The position numbers and the translations under genes were made by a program. The notes beneath the pieces were generated by a model. That model saw nothing but the letters and a program-made list of their open reading frames with translations, was not told where the DNA came from and searched no databases. Source: Microglena sp. YARC (lineage: Eukaryota; Chlorophyta; Chlorophyceae; Chlamydomonadales; Chlamydomonadaceae). Taken from it: a stretch of 64,000 nt of DNA. The DNA is taken from positions 29,099,251 through 29,163,250 of the forward strand of contig CM039463.1 of NCBI GenBank assembly GCA_022414725.1, in the 5' to 3' direction. Positions 15,301 to 29,604 of this stretch are shown here, one piece after another (position 1 is the stretch's first letter; every line of letters starts with the position of its first letter).

Positions 15301-18300
15301 TTATGTATGTAGGTCATAACACCTGTCACGTCACTAACCCAATCATTAAACCTAGTATTAGCCCACTGTTATGTATGTAGGTCATAACACCTGTCACGTC
15401 ACTAACCCAATCATTAAACCTAGTATTAGCCCACTGTTATGTATGTAGGTCATAACACCTGTCACGTCACTAACCCAATCATTAAACCTAGTATTAGCCC
15501 ACTGTTATGTATGTAGGTCATAACACCTGTCACGTCACTAACCCAATCATTAAACCTAGTATTAGGCCACTGTTATGTATGTAGGTCATAACACCTGTCA
15601 CGTCACTAACCCAATCATTAAACCTAGTATTAGGCCACTGTTATGTATGTAGGTCATAACACCTGTCACGTCACTAACCCAATCATTAAACCTAGTATTA
15701 GCCCACTGTTATGTATGTAGGTCATAACACCTGTCACGTCACTAACCAATCATTAAACCTAGTATTAGCCCACTGTTATGTATGTAGGTCATAACACCTG
15801 TCATTAAACGTCACTAACCCAATCATTAAACCTAGTATTAGCCACTGTTATGTATGTAGGTCATAACACCTGTCACGTCACTAAACCCAATCATTAAACC
15901 TAGTATTAGCCCACTGTTATGTATGTAGGTCATAACACCTGTCACGTCACTAACCCAATCATTAAACCTAGTATTAGGCCACTGTTATGTATGTAGGTCA
16001 TAACACCTGTCACGTCACTAACCCAATCATTAAACCTAGTATTAGGCCACTGTTATGTATGTAGGTCATAACACCTGTCACGTCACTAACCCAATCATTA
16101 AACCTAGTATTAGGCCACTGTTATGTATGTAGGTCATAACACCTGTCACGTCACTAACCCAATCATTAAAACCTAGTATTAGGCCACTGTTATGTATGTA
16201 GGTCATAACACCTGTCACGTCACTAACCCAATCATTAAACCTAGTATTAGGCCACTGTTATGTATGTAGGTCATAACACCTGTCACGTCACTAACCCAAT
16301 CATTAAACCTAGTATTAGGCCACTGTTATGTATGTAGGTCATAACACCTGTCAGGTCACTAACCCAATCATTAAACCTAGTATTAGCCCACTGTTATGTA
16401 TGTAGGTCATAACACCTGTCACGTCACTAACCCAATCATTAAACCTAGTATTAGGCCACTGTTATGTATGTAGGTCATAACACCTGTCACGTCACTAACC
16501 CAATCATTAAACCTAGTATTAGGCCACTGTTATGTATGTAGGTCATAACACCTGTCACGTCACTAACCCAATCATTAAACCTAGTATTAGGCCTCTGTTA
16601 TGTATGTAGGTCATAACACCTGTCACGTCACTAACCCAATCATTAAACCTAGTATTAGGCCACTGTTATGTATGTAGGTCATAGCACCTGTCACGTCACT
16701 AACCCAATCATTAAACCTAGTATTAGGCCTCTGTTATGTATGTAGGTCATAACACCTGTCACGTCACTAACCCAATCATTAAACCTAGATTAGGCCACTG
16801 TTATGTATGTAGGTCATAACACCTGTCACGTCACTAACCCAATCATTAAACCTAGTATTAGGCCACTGTTATGTATGTAGGTCATAACACCTGTCACGTC
16901 ACTAACCCAATCATTAAACCTAGTATTAGGCCACTGTTATGTATGTAGGTCATAACACCTGTCAGGTCACTAACCCAAGCATTAGCCCACTGTAATGAAT
17001 GTATGTGACAGTCCAGTAAACCCACTGTAATGTATGCATGATTTGTTGGGGCTCAATTAATCAGTGCTTGTTTTCGCTTTAGCCCCTCCTGATATCAAGG
17101 TTGGTTTATTTGGCTACCCCTGCACTGTTACATGCATACACACACACATGCACACAACCCACTTGATACTTTCTGAGATTTGTTGGTTGTCCCCAGTGTA
17201 AGCAAACTGGCTGCCCCCCTCAACCTCACACCTCGTAATAAGGCGTACTATTAATGCATGCATATTTGCTTGTTGACACGAGCCCCTAGAGCGCATACTT
17301 GCTTTGTGCATTCTGTTGCACTGTCTGAACTTGTTTTCAACTCAAATGTATATTTTCTTTCTGAAATGCAGATGGCAGGTGACAAGGCCTCCCTCTCACC
17401 TGACCAAGTGGACACCGAACCAATTAGCCTGTTTGGCTACGCCTGACCTGTAACAAACAAACATTTGACCTGTAACAAACATTTGACCTGTAACAAACAT
17501 TTGACCTGTAACAAACATTTGACCTGTAACAAACATTTGACCTGTAACAAACATTTGACCTGTAACAAACAAACAAACAAACAAACAAACAAACAACCTA
17601 CGCCTGACCTGTAACAAACGTGCATTAATCTTCTGTGCTTTGTCATTGCTTTCTGACATGCAGATGGTAGGTGACAAGGCCTCCCTCTCACCTGACCAAG
17701 TGGACACCCTGCTCGAAGCACTGGCGGCTCTACAAGCCCCCCTAAAGCTCACAATGCTGGAGGCCCTGAACCAAGAGCTTAAAGGGCAGCTGAATACCTT
17801 TGCCCCCTCCACATTTGCGTCTATCGCTGGCCACCTGTCATCTCTCAAGGCAAAGGTAAGTGCCTAGCCCTAAACTTGGTGTTACCCTCAGGCCAGGGTC
17901 AGGCGTGTGCCCTCATGCTCAGACTGCTTCATTGCTAAGTTTGGGTGGTTCGGTAAAAGGTTGGGAGATATTCCCCGCTTGCGTCTATCGCTGGCCACCT
18001 GTCCATGACTGGCCACCCGTCATCTCTCAAGGCAAAGGTAAGTGCCTAGCCCTAAACTTGATGTTGCTGCAAAACATCAGCAAAATCGGTTCCTAGCCAT
18101 ATTGAATCCATGTAACAATTCAAATCAGGAGCAGAGGTGAAAATTGCCCCCCTCCCCCCACCCCCTTCAGTCCAGTAGGACACCATGATAATGTAACCAC
18201 TGCCACTACTGCTGAGAAAGAATTAATTAAAATTACATTCCACTTACTGTGCTCCCATGCAAATCGACCCCCGCCCACTGGAGTTCTATCTCACCTCCCT

Positions 18301-21300
18301 GGCAGAAGCCTCGTGCACACTCCCCCCCCCCTCCCCCCCCCCCCCTCCCTTCAGTCCAGTAGGGCACCAGGACAATGTATCCACTGCCACAACTGCTGAG
18401 AAATAAATAATTTAAATATCATTCCACTTACTGTGCTCCAATGCAGATCGACCCCGCCTGACTGGAGTCCTATCTCACCTTCCTGGGAGAGCCTCTTAAA
18501 CTCTCATAAACTACCCCCTCCCCCCCCCCCCCCCCCCTCCCCACCACCACCACCCACCACCACCCACCCTCAGTCCAGTAGGGCACCAGGATAGTGTAAC
18601 CACTGCCACGCTTACTGTGCCCCCATGCAGATCGACCCCGCCCTACTGGAGTCCTATCTCACCCTCCTGGGAGAGGCCTCGTACACACTGCCCACTTCCG
18701 GCTCTACTGCCCCCATCTCCAGCTCCTCCATGCTGGGTGGTGGCGAAGCCCCCCCAAACTCCGAATCCACAGCCGCCACAGCTGCCTCTAACGCATGCTC
18801 AGTGTTCCGCGCCTTGGGCCTCCTGGACCAAAAGCCACGCCCTGGTGTCCTAAGCCCCCTCATGTGGACCCTCATCCACGCCTGTGAAGATGGGAATATT
18901 GCAGTTAAGGACGGCTTGAAGCTGTTGGCCACGGCCGCGGAGCTGAGGTTGACAATCAAGGATAGCCAGGGAGCCAACCTGATTGCAACTAACTCTTCCT
19001 ATAACCCCACGCCTGGAGATCTTGTGAGAGCTGCACTTACAAGCATGCAGGTAAGGCATGTGTATTGTAGCATGGGTGGTCAGAGGGTTTGTGTGTGTGT
19101 GATGGTGGGGTGAGTTTGTGTGTTGTGGGGTGAGGAGATTGTGTGTGGGTGGGTGGGTGGGGGGGGGGGGGACATTTTGAGAGCTACACTTACAAGCATG
19201 CAGGTAAGGCATTGGTATTGTAGCAAGGGTGGTCAGAGGGGTTGTGTGTGAGTATGATGGTGGGGATGTAAGTATGCACGAAACAACATATGAGCATGCA
19301 CAAAACAACATATAAGTATGCATAAAACAACATATAAGTTCAATCCACATTTGCAGTGCTGTCTTGTCGTAGGCTGGCATGACAACTCTGTCAATAGAGG
19401 AGCTTGCCTCAATTGCCCTAAGCCTTTCACGTCTGGGGAACGAGGTGAAACAACATATAAGTATGCACAAAACAACGTATGAGTACAATCCACACTTGCA
19501 CTGCTGTCTTGTCGTAGGCTGGCATGACAACTCTGTCAATGGACGAGCTCGCGTCAATCGCCATGAGTCTTTCACGTCTTGTGAACGAGGTGAGAGGTGT
19601 AGCGCCCAGTGCTTGGCTCGCGGCCTACCTGGAGCAGGTCACAGTCTGCATCCCCACCGCCGGCATGGCAGCCATGGTGCCCTTGCTGTCCGCTCTACCC
19701 GCAGTGCTCACTACCTCCCCCAGCCAGGCTGGCAGCCAGGCTGGCAGCGAGCTTGAGGGCAGTGTTGATACAGCCAGCAGCGCAGCACAGCTGGCAACAG
19801 GCAGTACAGTGTTGGCCCAGGAGGCAGGCAGCACAGCAGGCAGCAGTGAGGCGCTCCCACCAGGCTTCATGAGTAAGTTCATGGGGCGGCTGGAGGAGGA
19901 GATCGGTGCCATGGATGTGGCAGCGATGGCTGATGTATGCGAAGCAATGTCATCATCAGGGAACCGCCCGGCGCCAAGCATGATGGCCCTGATGGCGGAC
20001 GTGGCTACCCCCCAGCTTCCGTCCTGTAAGCCAGCAGATGCAGGGCGATTCGCTTGTGGCCTGGTGGCATGTGGCTGTGTGCCTTCTCATAGATGGATAT
20101 CGGATTTCCAGGTATGTTTGGAGAAATGTGTATTGTTGGAGGTGGGCAAGACCCTTTAGCCTAGTTAGCTACCCCTGGACTATATCATACACACAGGTGT
20201 GTTTAAAAAAAGTATTATCCAAGTTTGGGAAAGACCCTTTAGCCTAGTTGTCTACCCCTGGACTGTATCATACATGCAGGTCTGTTTGTAAAAATATTTA
20301 TTACTTGAGGTGGACTAGACCCTTTAGCCTAGTTGGCTACCCCTGGACTATATCATACATGCAGGTCTGTTTGTAAAAATATGTACTACTTGAGGTGGGC
20401 AAGACCCTTTAGCCTAGTTGGCTACCCCTGGAATGTATCATACACATAGGTGTGTTTGGAAAATGGGGAGGCCAGTGTAAACGTCCTCGCCGTAGCTCCC
20501 AGGCTATTCTAAGCCACTGTCCAAAATACGTCAGTCCAAGCTTAAATACGTAGTTCGCCTTAATTACGAGGCGTGGAGTTCAGGGGGCCAGCCCGTTTGC
20601 ATGCACTGGGGCCAATTACCAAATTGACAGCTTATATTATAAGATTATAGAGCCATTACTGGGGCCAACCACCAAATTATAAGATTATAGAGCCATTACT
20701 GGGGCCAACCACCAAATCCACAGCTTATATTATAAGCTTATAGAGCCTATCATTGCCCCCCTCTGGCTGTTCTTCCTCATCCTCCTCTATCTACCCACCT
20801 TTGCTCCCACCTACAGCTTTTCTTCATCCTCACCAAACATCCCACCATTGCTCTTACTGACTGCTCTTCCCCATCCCTCTCTATCAACCCACCCTCCATC
20901 CCCCCCTATCAACCCTTTCCCCCCTTCCCTACTAACCCTTTCCCCCCCCTATCCCCCCCATCAACCCTTTCCCCCTCCATCAACCCTATCAACCCTTCCC
21001 CCCTCTATCCCCCTCTATCAACTCTTCTTTCCACAGTCTGCTCTTCTCCCGTCCTTGTCAAACGCCCCAACGCACGTCCTCTCCGACCTGGCTTGGTCAG
21101 TCGCCAAGCTGTGCACCTCCCGCTCTGAAAATGCTATCGACTCCCAGTGGCTGATGAACATAGCAACTAAGGCCACACGGAGGTTGGATGCGCAAAACGA
21201 CCCTTTCACAATTGTGGACATGGCGCGCATGCTGTGGGCACTGGCTGCTATGGAGAAGAGTGTTGGTAATGAGTCTGTGCCTGCACACAAGAAACTGGTT

Positions 21301-24300
21301 AACATCTTTGCAGGTGGGTTGGTGATTATGGTGGGGTTTGGTGGGTTGTTGAGTATGTTGGGTTTGGGTGGATCTAGTGATTTGGTGGGTTGGTGGTGAT
21401 GGCGCACATGCTGTGGGCATTGGCTGCCATGGAAAAGGTTGTTGGTAATGGCTCTGTGCCTGCACACAAGAAACTGGTTAACATCTTTGCAGGCGAGTTG
21501 GTGATTATGTTGGAGGTTGGGTGGATCTAGTGATTTGCTGGGTTGGCGGTGATGGTGCACATTCTGTGGGCATTGCCTGCCATGGAAAAGGTTGTCGGTA
21601 ATGGCTCTGTTGCTGCACACAAGAAACTGGTTAACATCTTTGCAGGCGAGTTGGTGGATTTGGATTTGGACTCTTCCATCTCTGTTAAGTACCTTGCACA
21701 TATAAAACAACTGTAGCACAACAAAAAAGCACTTCCACCACCTGCCACCAACACCATAAACACACACTGCCACCAACACCACCACCTGCCACCAACACCA
21801 CAAAACAAACTACCACCATGCTGTCTCTGTGTCTCAGGAAAATCTGCCACCACCACCAACACCTGCCACCAACACCAAAAACCACACTGCCACTACCACC
21901 ACCAGTTCACCACCTGCCACCACTACCACCACCGCCACAACCACCACAAAACACGCTGCCACCACCAACACCACCATGCTATTTCTGTGTCTCAGGAAAA
22001 TCTGCTGACCGCCTGGAACAGCTTGAGGATCCCACTCTGGGTATGGATATTGTCTGGGCACTGGCATGGATGCAATCATCCCCCACCATCAAGTGGCTCA
22101 ACCAGTGGGGCTCATGGGTTCATGTGAGTAGTGTGAATGACTTAGATTGAATGATGTAGTTTGATTTAAGTAGTTTGAATGACATAGCTTGAATGATGTT
22201 GTCAGATTTAAGTAGTTTGAATGATGTTGTTTGATGTAAATAGTTTGGATGGCATAACTTGAATGGTGTTGTTTTATTGAAGTAGTTCGAATGAACACAA
22301 CAACAGCAGTCTTTCCTGTCCTCATCGGAAAGAGGTAATTTAAACAGAAGAGTGTACCAACTGAAGAACAGATCCTGTTCAAGTACAGTCGATTATCAGA
22401 AAGAGGTCATATGAGGATCTATGTTTCAAGACCACTTTCATCCATGGCTTTAGACTTTGGTACACAACTTTGAAACATTATTTAAAATCGCATTTCCTGG
22501 CTAATTGTTCTCTGTTTACGTGGGGCTAACCCTCGCATGTATGTATTCCTGTTGTAAAGCAGGTTTTAGCAGGTATATATGTAGGTTAAAAGCATATATG
22601 CAGGTAATAAGCATATTATAAGCAGGTTATAAGTCTAGTATAACTGTATAAGCAGGTTATAAGCCCATATGTCCATACACTAGGTTGTCACATGCACACG
22701 GGCTTCCTGTTGCTGAGTTACATCATATTCCATGCGTCTCTTGTTTTGCACAACCGCATCCAAACTATTGACGTTGCGCTTGGGCACTGGGTGTCCACCA
22801 CCCCGATGGCTCCTCAGCCATTGCCCCCTACTCGTACATGGTGGAGGCCCTCTAATTGCTTATAATTTCTTGCACCTGTTTTATTAATTTCTTGCGCCCC
22901 TTGTTATGCAGAACCACATCTCAACTCTCGGTCCACAATCCTTCTCACGTTGCGTTTGGGCGCTGGGTGTCCACCACCCCGATGGCTCCTCAGCCATCGA
23001 CCCCTCCTCGTACTTGGTGGAGGCCCTTACTGGACGTCTGGAGCAACTGGTTGAGGCTGGCAGGGGTGTGGTGATGCCACTCCCTCCGTTAGATGCAACT
23101 AGCGGAGACATCCCACCCAGCTTGACAGAACTTGGTCCGGAGCCTCCACTAAGCCTTGTGCAGGTATGTATGTATGTATGTATGTATGTATGTATGTATG
23201 TTACAGTCCAGGGGTAGGCCAAATAGGCTCAAGGGAATTAGCCAACCGAGATAAGAAGAAAAAACATTGATGAACCGAACCCCAAACAATTGTTCTACCG
23301 ACTGGGGCCCTGAGTTTTTGCTACAGTGATCATTTAATTTTACAGTATAATTAAATCATTATCTTATCTGGGATGAAAAAATGATTGTGCGATTCTGATT
23401 GCATTTTTTCTAAATTGAATTTAGTGTTATTCCGATTTAGGTACTTCTGAGGAACATTTAGGTGTAGAAATAGGGGGGGGGTATTCAAATTTCAACGCTA
23501 AATGTGGAACGTGGGCTTTTATTCTTCTGGAAACAAACGTGAATTGTGTAATGTAAAATTACATGTTTCGGCTTATATTCGGCTTACATACATACATACA
23601 TACATATAAATCTTGCAATGCAATGCCTAACAATGCGACATCAACCAATATGTCAGGTGGCTTCCACATCTGCCTCACTTGCTCGTTGGGCACCGCTGCG
23701 CATCAGGGCTGAGGATTCCTCCAGTCCCCTGGCTCGGTTGTCCTCTCTTCTCATCACAGCCCTCCCAGAAGTCACACTGCAAACCATGCCTCCTGCAAGT
23801 GTGGTGGATGCCATGTGGGCCCTAGCTGTCATCAAAACCCGAGCAGCGACAGCCACAGAAGGTGGACACTGGGTGGAAGCTGCAGTGAAGTGCCTGGCCC
23901 TGGCCATCCCCCGACAGGGGAGGACCTCGGAAGAGGAGGCAACATACACGGTGCATAGTGATGCATGTTTAGCTCCAGGTAAGGGTCGGGCCGGCACAAG
24001 TGCTAAATTATGCACCGTGGTGTTTCAGGGGTGTTGCGTTTGAGTCTTTTGGGGATGCCTTTAGTTTATCCCTAGACTGTGTAAGTGCTTAGATGTTATG
24101 CGAACTGAGCTGTAGTAAAGAGGACAAGAGTAGAGAACAAGAATGGAAGTCCCAGAGACAGAATTGCTGACCAAGGAGCTGCCTAGAGCAAACAATCTGG
24201 TGTTTTGGGGGTGTTGCTTTTGGGGGTGCCTTTAGAGGGGGGAAAAGTTGCTGGGAGCCCCTCAAAAGCTGCCAGGAGCACCACGGTGCCACGTGACGAT

Positions 24301-27300
24301 ACAGGTTCCTTTTCTTACAAACAATCCCTGGTGCTGACATTTCAGGTAAGGAACATCAAAATGATATCATGTGATGCAATCAGTCTGACTAAGCCCAAGT
24401 TACCATTACATACAAGAGAATATGATGCAATGTGTATGATATCATACTCGCCTTTGGTCAACATCATATGATATGCCGGTTCCTAATTGCAGGTGATCTT
24501 GCTAGGTGTGCATGGTCTCTTGCCACCCTCGGCTTTCAGCCTGAGCCAGCATTCCTCGACGCCATGACTCATGCTCTGGTCAGCCAGGTCTCGGAGCGTG
24601 GGAGGTCTAAGACTCTGGAGGTGAAATCAAAGGCAGTGTTGGGTCCAACGTCTCCTGAAGCTACTGTCGTAGAGCATGAACTAGAGGCTGCTGGTTCTGA
24701 GCAAAGAGAGGCAAAGACTGAATCAGCAGACTTGACTCCCGCACAAGCTCTGGGCGCATGGAAAGAAGCGCAGCACGCCGCACGTGTAGCATCTGCCGCC
24801 ACTGCCCTTCCAGATGCATCCAATGCCATGAGTGCGGCACAGAACGGCCAAGCCTCTTCCCCTGACTCTGATTCGGGAACCCATCCCGTTGGGGGCACAA
24901 CTGCCAGCCCTGCATTGAGTGAGGTGATGTCATCTTCAGACGCAGTAGATGCGGCGTGGGCTCTGTACACCCTTGGGTCAAAGCCCCCCGTGTCAATGCT
25001 GAATGAGCTCTGTGCTCAGCTGCTCAAAAGGTTGGTGCAGTGTGTAACATATATCATTAGGGAACGGCAAATCATATGATGTTGACCAAAGACGAGTATG
25101 ATATCATATGATATCATACACAAATCAGATGATATCATACCCCAGGCCAAAGTTACCTAGTCAGACCGCCAGCATCATTTGATATCGTATGATGACATGA
25201 TATCATATGATATCATATTGCCGACCCCTATATATCATCCACTTGCAAAATGCATGCTCCCTTGAAGTCCCCCCCCAAAAACCATTTGGGGGCTCTGTAC
25301 ACCCTCAGGGCAAAGCCCTCGTGTGAATGCTTTCTGAGCTCTGTGCTCAGCTGGTCAACAGGGTGGTGCAGTGATGACGGGTTTAGCTGTTACTTACATT
25401 GTTCTTTCAGTTTATATTGTTAGCTCTTTATATCACTGGTTTTCCTGGTATTTCTAATTAATCCGTTAGTTGCCCCCCATTTACGAAAGGGCTGCAAAGA
25501 CGCATCACTCCCCCCACCTCATGCCCCCCCACCCCATGCCCCCCACTCCACTCCACGCTCCCACTCCACCCCACACACCCCGCCCCATTCTTGCAGGCTC
25601 CCCACACTGCCATCTCAGCAGCTTGCACGCCTCATGGTCACCCTGGCAATCTCCAACTACGAGATGCCTGACCCATTTGCCAAGGCACTGCAACGGAGCA
25701 TCACTCCCGTTTTGGGCTCGTCAGCTGCAGGAGCTGAGTTGGCAGACCTAGTATGGGCTTGTGCCAAGTAAGTGCAGCCCCCCAATGAAGCTGCTAAATG
25801 GCTCAATCTAGGAAAACAAAGTTGGCATATCTAGTATGGGCTTGTGCCAAGGAAGTGCAGCCCCCTCATTTTTGTTGTGAAAGGAATTTCACCTCAGGAG
25901 GTTGGTCTCCCAACACAAACCAGCGACACCGAGGATTCAGTTTGCTTTAATCTAGCTGCTAAGTGACTCAATATAGGAATACAAACTGCAGCATGTCGCC
26001 CCACCCACCCACCTACCCCCCCTTAACCCTCAGTCTTAACCTATAAAGTGCAGTCCTTTGCTCTAGAAGCCAATTCGGGAGTAGTGTCCGTCTGCTCTCC
26101 TGTGGCTGCTGAACGTTGTGTGTATCCTCACACAAGAAAGTAACGCTATACAAAGAAGACACTACTCTAATCTCCCCTTCCTTTCTGTTGCTTTTCATGG
26201 CCACCAAATGTCTGACTCTGCATTGCTTGACCCACATCATCATCATCATCACCACCATCATCGTCATTATCATCATCACTAAATGACTGACACCAACCAT
26301 CATGCTCAAATGTCTGACTGCTCAATGCTTGACCCACAGATTGCGCCTCCGCCTGCCTTATGCCTTCGGTACCACCGCCTTCAAGCGCCTCTCATCTAGC
26401 ATGGCAGTTCTCAACGCGTCTCAGATTTCAAAGACTGTGTTAGCTTCTGCGTCCACCCAGATGAAGCCTGGCATGGCTCAGTTGGAGGCCTACGCCAAAC
26501 AAGTAAGTCCCCCGCACAGTTTCTTTTTGGGGGCTACTCAGGGTAGCCTCCAGTCAGATCAATGAGCCAGCCACTGGGTTAAGCCCAAAGTTGTCAGCTG
26601 CAAAGTTGTCACACACACAGCAAATATTGCCTCCTGTACCAGCATTCTTGCCTCACGTTGCATGAAGGAGTCCCTACCGCCTGGAGGGTGACAGTTACTA
26701 TGTCTGCCATGGTGACTTTCTCCAGCTGCGGCGTACGGGAGGGTCCCCTTAAAACCATACCCCTCCAGTTGTTATCTTTTTAGTGACTGTCATATCAGCT
26801 CTGAGGCGCTCTAGCAGTCTTCTGGTTTGGCCCAAGGTCGTAGAAAGGGAGCTGCCTAGAAGCTGCTCTGTGTAGCCCCAAAAAGGAAGTTTGGTCCTCT
26901 GACAGACAAAAGTAGCTGTTTGAACTTCATCCTCCTATCAGTGCAGTGATCCTGTTTCGACGAATGGCTCAATGGTAGAGCTCGTTGAAACAAGGAGGTG
27001 CGGAATTCGAATCCCTACGGGTGCGCACAAGTGTTCGTGGTCGCTGTCAACCGCCATGGTAGCTTTGTCCAGGTAAAGTAGCAGCTCGTTCCCTGCTGCC
27101 GTAAGATGGGGCTCCCTTAGTACCACACCCCACCAGGAATTCTCAGTATCTCCTATATGTGCAGTGCAAAGTCGTATCTTCTTCCTACGGCCAGTGCCCT
27201 TTAGCGCTCGTTTTGAAGGTGCTTGGGGTTTTGTTCACACCCGAACGTGCAATAACACTTCCTTGTTTGAATTACATGCTATATCCTATGTGCTATGTGC

Positions 27301-29525
27301 TATGTGCTACTTCCAACGCTCTGCATCCTACGTGCTACGTCTTCCGTGATGCTTGAAATTGAAATTGTTACATCCGTGTAATGCAGTTACTCACAGGACG
27401 TGAAGTTAAGGACACCACCGCGTAAGCCGAAGCTAGCAGTAGCCACCGTTCCGTTCTGCTTCCTTAGTGCTACATCCTACTTGCTACATGCTCATAAAGT
27501 CGTACCTTCTCTTTTTAGCTATTGGCAGCAGATTCTAGGCAGCTCTCTGAGCCAGTTACTGCGCTACACCCAAATAATCAAGCGGTTTTAAACAGCTGGA
27601 TGTGCCAGCTTCAAGGTGCACTAGGTTGCATGATATTTGGCTCGATAGGCTGTCAGGAGAGCTGTCTAGAAGCTGCTGCCAAAAATAAAAGCACGGTACA
27701 TGCTCCTCAACACTCAGACCACTCCCAACTCTCTTAACTGCCCTCCTACCTACTTCCCCACTCCTACCCCCCTCCCTACTTAACTGCCCTCCTCCCTACT
27801 GCCCCTCTCCTTCCCCCCTCCCTACTGAACTGCACTCCTCCACTGCCCTTCTCCTGCCCCCCTCCCTTCTCAACTGCCCTCCTCCCTACTGCAGGCTCTT
27901 GCTGTGCTGGATTCAGCATCTCTCCTGGACATGAGTCAAATTTTGACTGGCTTTGCTGCGATGAACTACCGCCCCTCTGCCAGCTTTGTGAACTCTGTAG
28001 AGGCTGCGTCTTTGAATCTGCTAAAGCAAGGCAAGGGGAACATGGACCTCATAAGCACTGTCAGACCCTCAGTGACAACCCTAGTTGAGCTCCTGGATGG
28101 CATGCACTCTGCTACCTGCCAGCTTCCTGCCAGCAACACCGACAGCAGTGCAGCAGCAGGGGAGACGCTGCCCCTGAGAGGGGGGCCTAGCCCCCAGTGG
28201 ATGTCTGCTTGGTCCTCTAACTTGAGCGTGGAAGCAATGCAGGGTATGAGTGTGCAGGAAACCCTTGGCCTCATTAGCGTGTTGGCAAAGCCTCAGTTCC
28301 ACTCCCTGAGACCCAGCTCAAGGTGCGATACACTGTTTCTTTTGGGGGCGGGGCGTAGCAGCTTCTAGGCAGCTCCTACCACCCACCCTAGGGCTAAGGT
28401 CCGATACACTGTTTCTTTTGGGGGCGGGGCGTAGCAGCTTCTAGGCAGCTCCTACCACCCACCCTAGGGCTAAGGTCCGATGCACTGTTTATTTGGGGGG
28501 CTATGCGTAGCAGCTTCTAGGCAGCTCCGTTCACCCACCCTAGGGCTAAGGTCCGATAAACTGTTTATTTGGGGGGCTATACGTAGCAGCTTCTAGGCAG
28601 CTCCGTTCACCCACCCTAGGGCTAAGGTCCGATACACTGTTTATTTGGGGGGCTATGCGTAGCAGCTTCTAAGCAGCTCCTTTCACCCACCCTAGGGCTA
28701 AGGTCCGATACACTGTTTATTTGGGGGGCTATGCGTAGCAGCTTCTAGGCAGCTCCTTTCACCCACCCTAGGGCTAAGGTCCGATACACTGTTTATTTGG
28801 GGGGCTATGCGTAGCAGCTTCTAGGCAGCTCCTTTCACCCACCCTAGGGCTAAGGTCCGTAACACTGTTTATTTGGGGGGCTATGCATAGCAGCTTCTAG
28901 GCAGCTCCTTTCACCCACCCTAGGGCTAAGGTCCGATACACTGTTTATTTGGGGGGCTATGCGTAGCAGCTTCTAGGAAGCTCCTTTCACCCACCCTTGT
29001 GCAAAACCTGAAGCTAGCTAGTGTGTCTGAAAGCTAGCATAATAAGAGACCCAATTTAAGGTGCGATACCTGGACTAGTGGTTCTATTCTGATCTTTGTT
29101 GTGGGAAATATGTTACAAAATACAAAAAATTAGAATCATCCCAAATTTTCCCAAATTGTCACAAATTATGTAGCTCTTGACAACATACAAATGAACCAAA
29201 CAAATGAACACTTCGTTGACCCTATTCTAGAAGGTAAGCGATCACCGTGCTGTCCCGAGTCCGGCAGAAACTTACTAAATCATTTGCTTGTTGTAATTAT
29301 CCCGAATTATCACAAATGATCGCAAATTTCGTAGCTCTTGACAACAAACAAATCAACAAATCAAATTAACTAGCACGTCGTTGACCCTATTCTTGAAGGT
29401 GGGCTGTCACCATGCTAATTTTGTGTAATTATTATTATGGTATATATATTATATGATATATATTAAATCATATGATATCATCCCTGACTCTTCCTTACAG
29501 GTTGGCCATCACCTTGCTATCCTTC

Positions 29526-29604
<79 letters not shown>

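Noticed and set aside
9666..16990. CRISPR array, because of many regular 68-bp units
   Set aside because: The whole unit repeats, with no unique spacers; the context is a eukaryotic intron. It is a satellite.
26965..27022. Functional tRNA gene
   Set aside because: The D-arm and T-arm resemble a tRNA, but the acceptor stem does not pair and related copies with a shared body exist, so SINE is the better reading.
27519..27737. Extra exon between exons 17 and 18
   Set aside because: Exon 17 ends and exon 18 begins in phase 0, while every reasonable donor here would leave one base; part of the frame is a MITE-A fragment.
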